NCBI RefSeq assembly: GCF_000002875.2
Contig: NC_009419.2
Location: 850,954 to 914,953 of the forward strand
Reading direction: 5' to 3'
Source of the DNA: Leishmania infantum JPCM5
Lineage: Eukaryota > Euglenozoa > Kinetoplastea > Trypanosomatida > Trypanosomatidae
Length of the DNA: 64,000 nt
Part shown: piece by piece, positions 62,801 through 64,000 of the stretch
Position numbering within the stretch: the stretch's first letter is position 1
How the letters are laid out: each line of letters opens with the position of its first letter
Position numbers and translations under genes: made by a program
The notes under the pieces: model-generated
Told to the model about the DNA's origin: nothing
Seen by the model: only the letters and a program-made list of their open reading frames with translations
The model's database searches: none

Positions 62801-64000
62801 GCTGCGCTCCCATGACGTTTCGTGTGAACCCTTACCTCGTCACCAGAGACAGGGCAGCGGAGGAGGATGCAAGCAGTGGGGGGCTTCGACCTTCTCCAGT
62901 CGGTGCGCCGATGATGCGCACCATTGCGAGCGTCGACGACTACACGTCGCACTACCCATTTCTGCCGTCGACCACGTCGTTGCAGGCGTCTAGCGACTTT
63001 GAATCGCCCTGGGCGGCGCCGGAAAAGTCACAGCTAGGCCCCTCTACTGGCGTTGGAGGCTATAACGCCTCTTACTCGGCTTTTCGGAGCAGCGCGAGCG
63101 CGTATGGGTACAGTCATTGGCTTGATGCCCTACACGCTTCATACGGACGAGACCCACAGCTCTACGACACGTACCAGAAACGCGCTGCCGAACTCCTCGA
63201 TGGTGCGCCGTGGGTGCCGCAGCACCAACGAGTACACTCTACCTCCTCGAACGCAAGCGGCGTGGAGCAAGAGAGAACGCGACGCGGACGAAGCATGTCC
63301 CCGCTGCCTGCGTCGTCCGCTGATGCCGTGCCGCAGTCCCGGCGCTATGATGAAGTCTCAGACACCATTTCCGTATCAAGTGACGACGATGACGAGCTGA
63401 CGGCCGAGGAAGGCGCGGCGGCAGTGGTGCCGACGCGCGGCGTACGCGGCGCGCAGGGAGGAGCACCATTTCAGTTACCTCGGCCGCCACTACCGAGGGT
63501 GGCTGCTGCTGGTGCTGCGATCTCCTCTCTGTCCTCGTCCTTTTCCGATCTGGAGGATACGGTAGCGTCTGAAGCACAGCTGCGATGGTGCGTTCTACCG
63601 TCCGAGGATCCGGCTGCATCGTCGCTGCTGCCCTCTGGCGATACCCGTCATTGCGGAGACCGTGCCGACTCCGATGCCGTCGCCGGCGACCCAGGCGCAG
63701 CCGCAGAGCGGCGCATTGACCTATTCGCTGCGTGCGACCGGCAGCCGCACTTCCTCAGCTGCTGGTCGCGCGAGCGTGTCGAGGCGGCACGGCAGAGGCG
63801 TGCCGTGCGTCTCAACCGACTCGACTGCACCGATGACGCCCTCCTTCACGACACCCCAGAGAAGTACCTCTACCCGCCGGTCGAACTTGAGTTCTTCTTG
63901 AGCGACTGCTCCCTCAACCTCAGCTTGTATGAGGGAACAGACTTGATGTCGGCAGCGGTCCGAAAGCAGCGGCGAGGCTATCTGCAGATCGTCTCGCGAG
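56854..64000 (+). CDS. Giant protein, possibly ATG2-like lipid-transfer protein (3' end outside window)
   Basis: The frame begins at the ATG at 56854 (MNFVNTYLLLPLQRKIFKNF), and I found no stop in the parts I translated through to 64000, at least 2382 codons. The N-terminus is a short amphipathic helix followed by HLNEERVNEVFFD, loosely reminiscent of chorein-type N-termini. Long Ala/Ser/Gly-rich disordered inserts alternate with ordered islands (RLLRGKIRSAGLVSFLRQ; VRVSRIRLGLFAP; LWLQLTGLGLHH). Near the window end, FFLSDCSLNLSLYEGTDLMS (Tyr about 2359) resembles the conserved LRLYGGxDW signature of ATG2 proteins. ATG2 and VPS13 are bridge-like proteins that move lipids between membranes. The giant size and the single motif support ATG2, but the chorein match is weak and the decisive C-terminal region is missing. 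It might instead be another kinetoplastid giant protein. Confidence 0.75.
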   Translation, partial: MNFVNTYLLLPLQRKIFKNFGHYDYQTSTFHLNEERVNEVFFDPAYNPFVDVLRETSHASAVASSKAAAAAAQQQQHQRAFSSSTVRRRNTTSDADAGLSASPSPPSQSCSGSVNSEAAATKAAEEAEGNNEFTAGVPHGPLVRLLRGKIRSAGLVSFLRQVTTQKSLSVESMDLVFDVATAAISDSTGDSHTDAPSLVTRPAGVPQDAEDDTARLRDGASLPDPGVAGLSVAEEGDEVKPTQPPLYSSRRLRRDEMAKLARSYSIEDHSWLHSEAENQRNSPDATGADFGDLDADAGSLTADGAARPASPKEGPTTQFHTVGDLMTYLKQQLQGVAVGVEEVRLTFCIPPVGAAGSLLRSTESASRRSGRSHVGARASAAAAPLRVRSGTRVLHLSCRRGLRFTVDESTGASVEDMQCTASIQDWQCYVHVMASDGPLPSEFSLDDLVFTTSTALTAGSAEQPPGATARDDSEPAAGAPFTVRVARRGAGAAANAMCTSPSTSLVSADVPPPPKVLVDVDAAEGWSIVLSAVQIAHLVGMMRHVMGGTTDSDEGVISACSLSSFSSAEEPASTAGELEKPAAAVPLDSDEAVTAATLTAAQLRAAAKYVSVHCGGCSISLLTRSVVDANAVACAWRCALSSQQLALLDPRATDPLQQPTAALTLPVYEALTTPHFTYVMRDVDILFPNIDAEAPLSSSTSSPTARGVFQQSARKRKIYRRIFDNKLADPAVTAQLARARAAAGSFNSGGGVSFFLGVGSISFLEYRHATAAAGQRNAASSYSFTAAEVRGLPLSSPLLAHSLRPAKLMHAERSPYALVIFHRSTPPLPDQPPAAGVLAPPPSPCLRIYQETVVVGVAKISVQLDAELFEVLAMYGTTVEELIRRVGCLQQGGRGEPNRTAEALTGATGLSARRLSSPPSPTLLPSRVIRTRSSVKVLLESVDASIRFPVHPNGTTTSPETPPDPADGVSASTASPASAAAEPQSLLLARLLQRLRESSFDTHRHNRALLRRRARQARGDGDRVAASPTTASTKLAEEAAVASAIVVQEQLGFPEDVDTRARFLPELLSFSLRDLQVVHTPSATKVAHSADVATPAAVVYTPASTSAKWREAVVYLQDILEQTKSELFRVDYSHEMNINVTHTCLPGLAGGSWRALERVLALQIRLGEITTTALTQDDYLLATHYVNELLLTLSRCRQRLHAGRVATAAREPGSSAPPRGQAPVVSVASGRSDGLPVPDEAGAASVDASDESRCLNTSGGTVRPNECREEPVEHPAGSAAEAFAMADAVTTSRGCAGARVSGCAAGDDIQDDTSRLKSRGSSDGGDSADPLSNAVPELWRLLDTTCTSLDVRVSRIRLGLFAPRLSPMGQVVGEPLYRCLPRSQRRCLVDLNCLYHLYIMELVDVSVRGLSGDGALAKAGQANYARVRLGGFSLWERQPAPAPPHTSTDGRDAGGGAGAAAASPLYKSYASNSVGSGGAPPVSHGLGGGTCKDLAYYMPNSQAAHPGHRRAGTLVQLVQSYTEVRGNEEEGDDRCHGDASDTTEGDDDSGGQWVSHSSRVLSDVWGAYVRELQSIATTAGRAAHAPLPTVRESGVCEVRLLEMARVPPIATAAHSCHTTPFVPTAFSAALVPPNRRHLWLQLTGLGLHHAVAYNGDHLAAVLKQYFSGGNGTVAPAASAVRNGGEARGVAEGLSTLAFPEETLWTTKVHVSVANLMATYRPRGAGRSLAVLLLPRASVLIKLPVVVPALPPSAEAHGTAIPPEELRRGSAAVISPATSVPSPASEDVSAPLTMRAQAWLHTSLPLYVCNDCDVEALVREVLNPAESDDWGVDLESAGFVRLCEVISTAACSSSSSFAADMQQSTDDAGSPSMGKSASCSRTPNLILTVRSKSLSASASGAHGGGDTREEGGSIDYAYLAPAVSMHLQHIELSAFMAKDSFEVFRELVEAWGSGADLQATDAPAALVMRSGPGFEWVAEEVARSCAPMTFRVNPYLVTRDRAAEEDASSGGLRPSPVGAPMMRTIASVDDYTSHYPFLPSTTSLQASSDFESPWAAPEKSQLGPSTGVGGYNASYSAFRSSASAYGYSHWLDALHASYGRDPQLYDTYQKRAAELLDGAPWVPQHQRVHSTSSNASGVEQERTRRGRSMSPLPASSADAVPQSRRYDEVSDTISVSSDDDDELTAEEGAAAVVPTRGVRGAQGGAPFQLPRPPLPRVAAAGAAISSLSSSFSDLEDTVASEAQLRWCVLPSEDPAASSLLPSGDTRHCGDRADSDAVAGDPGAAAERRIDLFAACDRQPHFLSCWSRERVEAARQRRAVRLNRLDCTDDALLHDTPEKYLYPPVELEFFLSDCSLNLSLYEGTDLMSAAVRKQRRGYLQIVSR

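Overview
The window looks like nuclear DNA of a trypanosomatid, most probably Leishmania or a close relative. The evidence is three copies of the kinetoplastid-specific gene KMP-11, every convincing gene on the + strand without introns, GC-rich coding regions separated by 0.7-6.5 kb spacers full of pyrimidine tracts followed by AG (the form of trans-splice acceptor sites), CA/TG microsatellites, and SIDER-like dispersed repeats. From memory, the order adenine deaminase, L12, RNA-binding protein, KMP-11 matches the KMP-11 locus on chromosome 35 of L. major. That match is recalled, not tested. This is draft assembly: there are gaps of about 100 N at 10514-10615 and 38781-38881, and single N at 254 and 38769.

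Region 1 (1-10.6 kb) is a tandem array of GUP1-like MBOAT acyltransferase genes. Copy 1 is cut by the window edge, copy 2 (3549-6071) is intact and copy 3 runs into a gap. A central block is essentially identical in all three copies while the ends differ. Copies 1 and 3 change reading frame where the identical block meets unique sequence. A 286-bp SIDER2-like repeat occurs twice within the array.

Region 2 (11-17 kb) holds the R-SNARE YKT6, an acidic low-complexity protein and an uncharacterised 503-aa protein.

Region 3 (16.8-20.8 kb) has no intact gene. It contains a very C-rich GC block, then AT-richer DNA with fragmented minus-strand coding-like pieces (perhaps a dead mobile element), and a SIDER-like element with two signature-like motifs.

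Region 4 (20.8-38 kb) has a LYR-motif/class-3-lipase fusion whose nucleophile serine is replaced by alanine, two membrane-anchored short-chain dehydrogenases flanking an adenine deaminase, a 1069-aa unknown protein, ribosomal protein L12 and a two-RRM RNA-binding protein.

Region 5 (38-50 kb) is a 6.5-kb spacer carrying a 44-bp perfect inverted repeat around a gap, followed by the three-copy KMP-11 array.

Region 6 (51-64 kb) has a probable mitochondrial unknown protein, a methyltransferase-like protein with no visible motif I, and an open frame of more than 2382 codons that runs off the window and may be ATG2-like.

All genes probably belong to one polycistronic unit. Expression would then be set by trans-splicing, polyadenylation and UTR elements such as SIDERs, not by promoters of individual genes. 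I saw no tRNA, rRNA, snoRNA or CRISPR.
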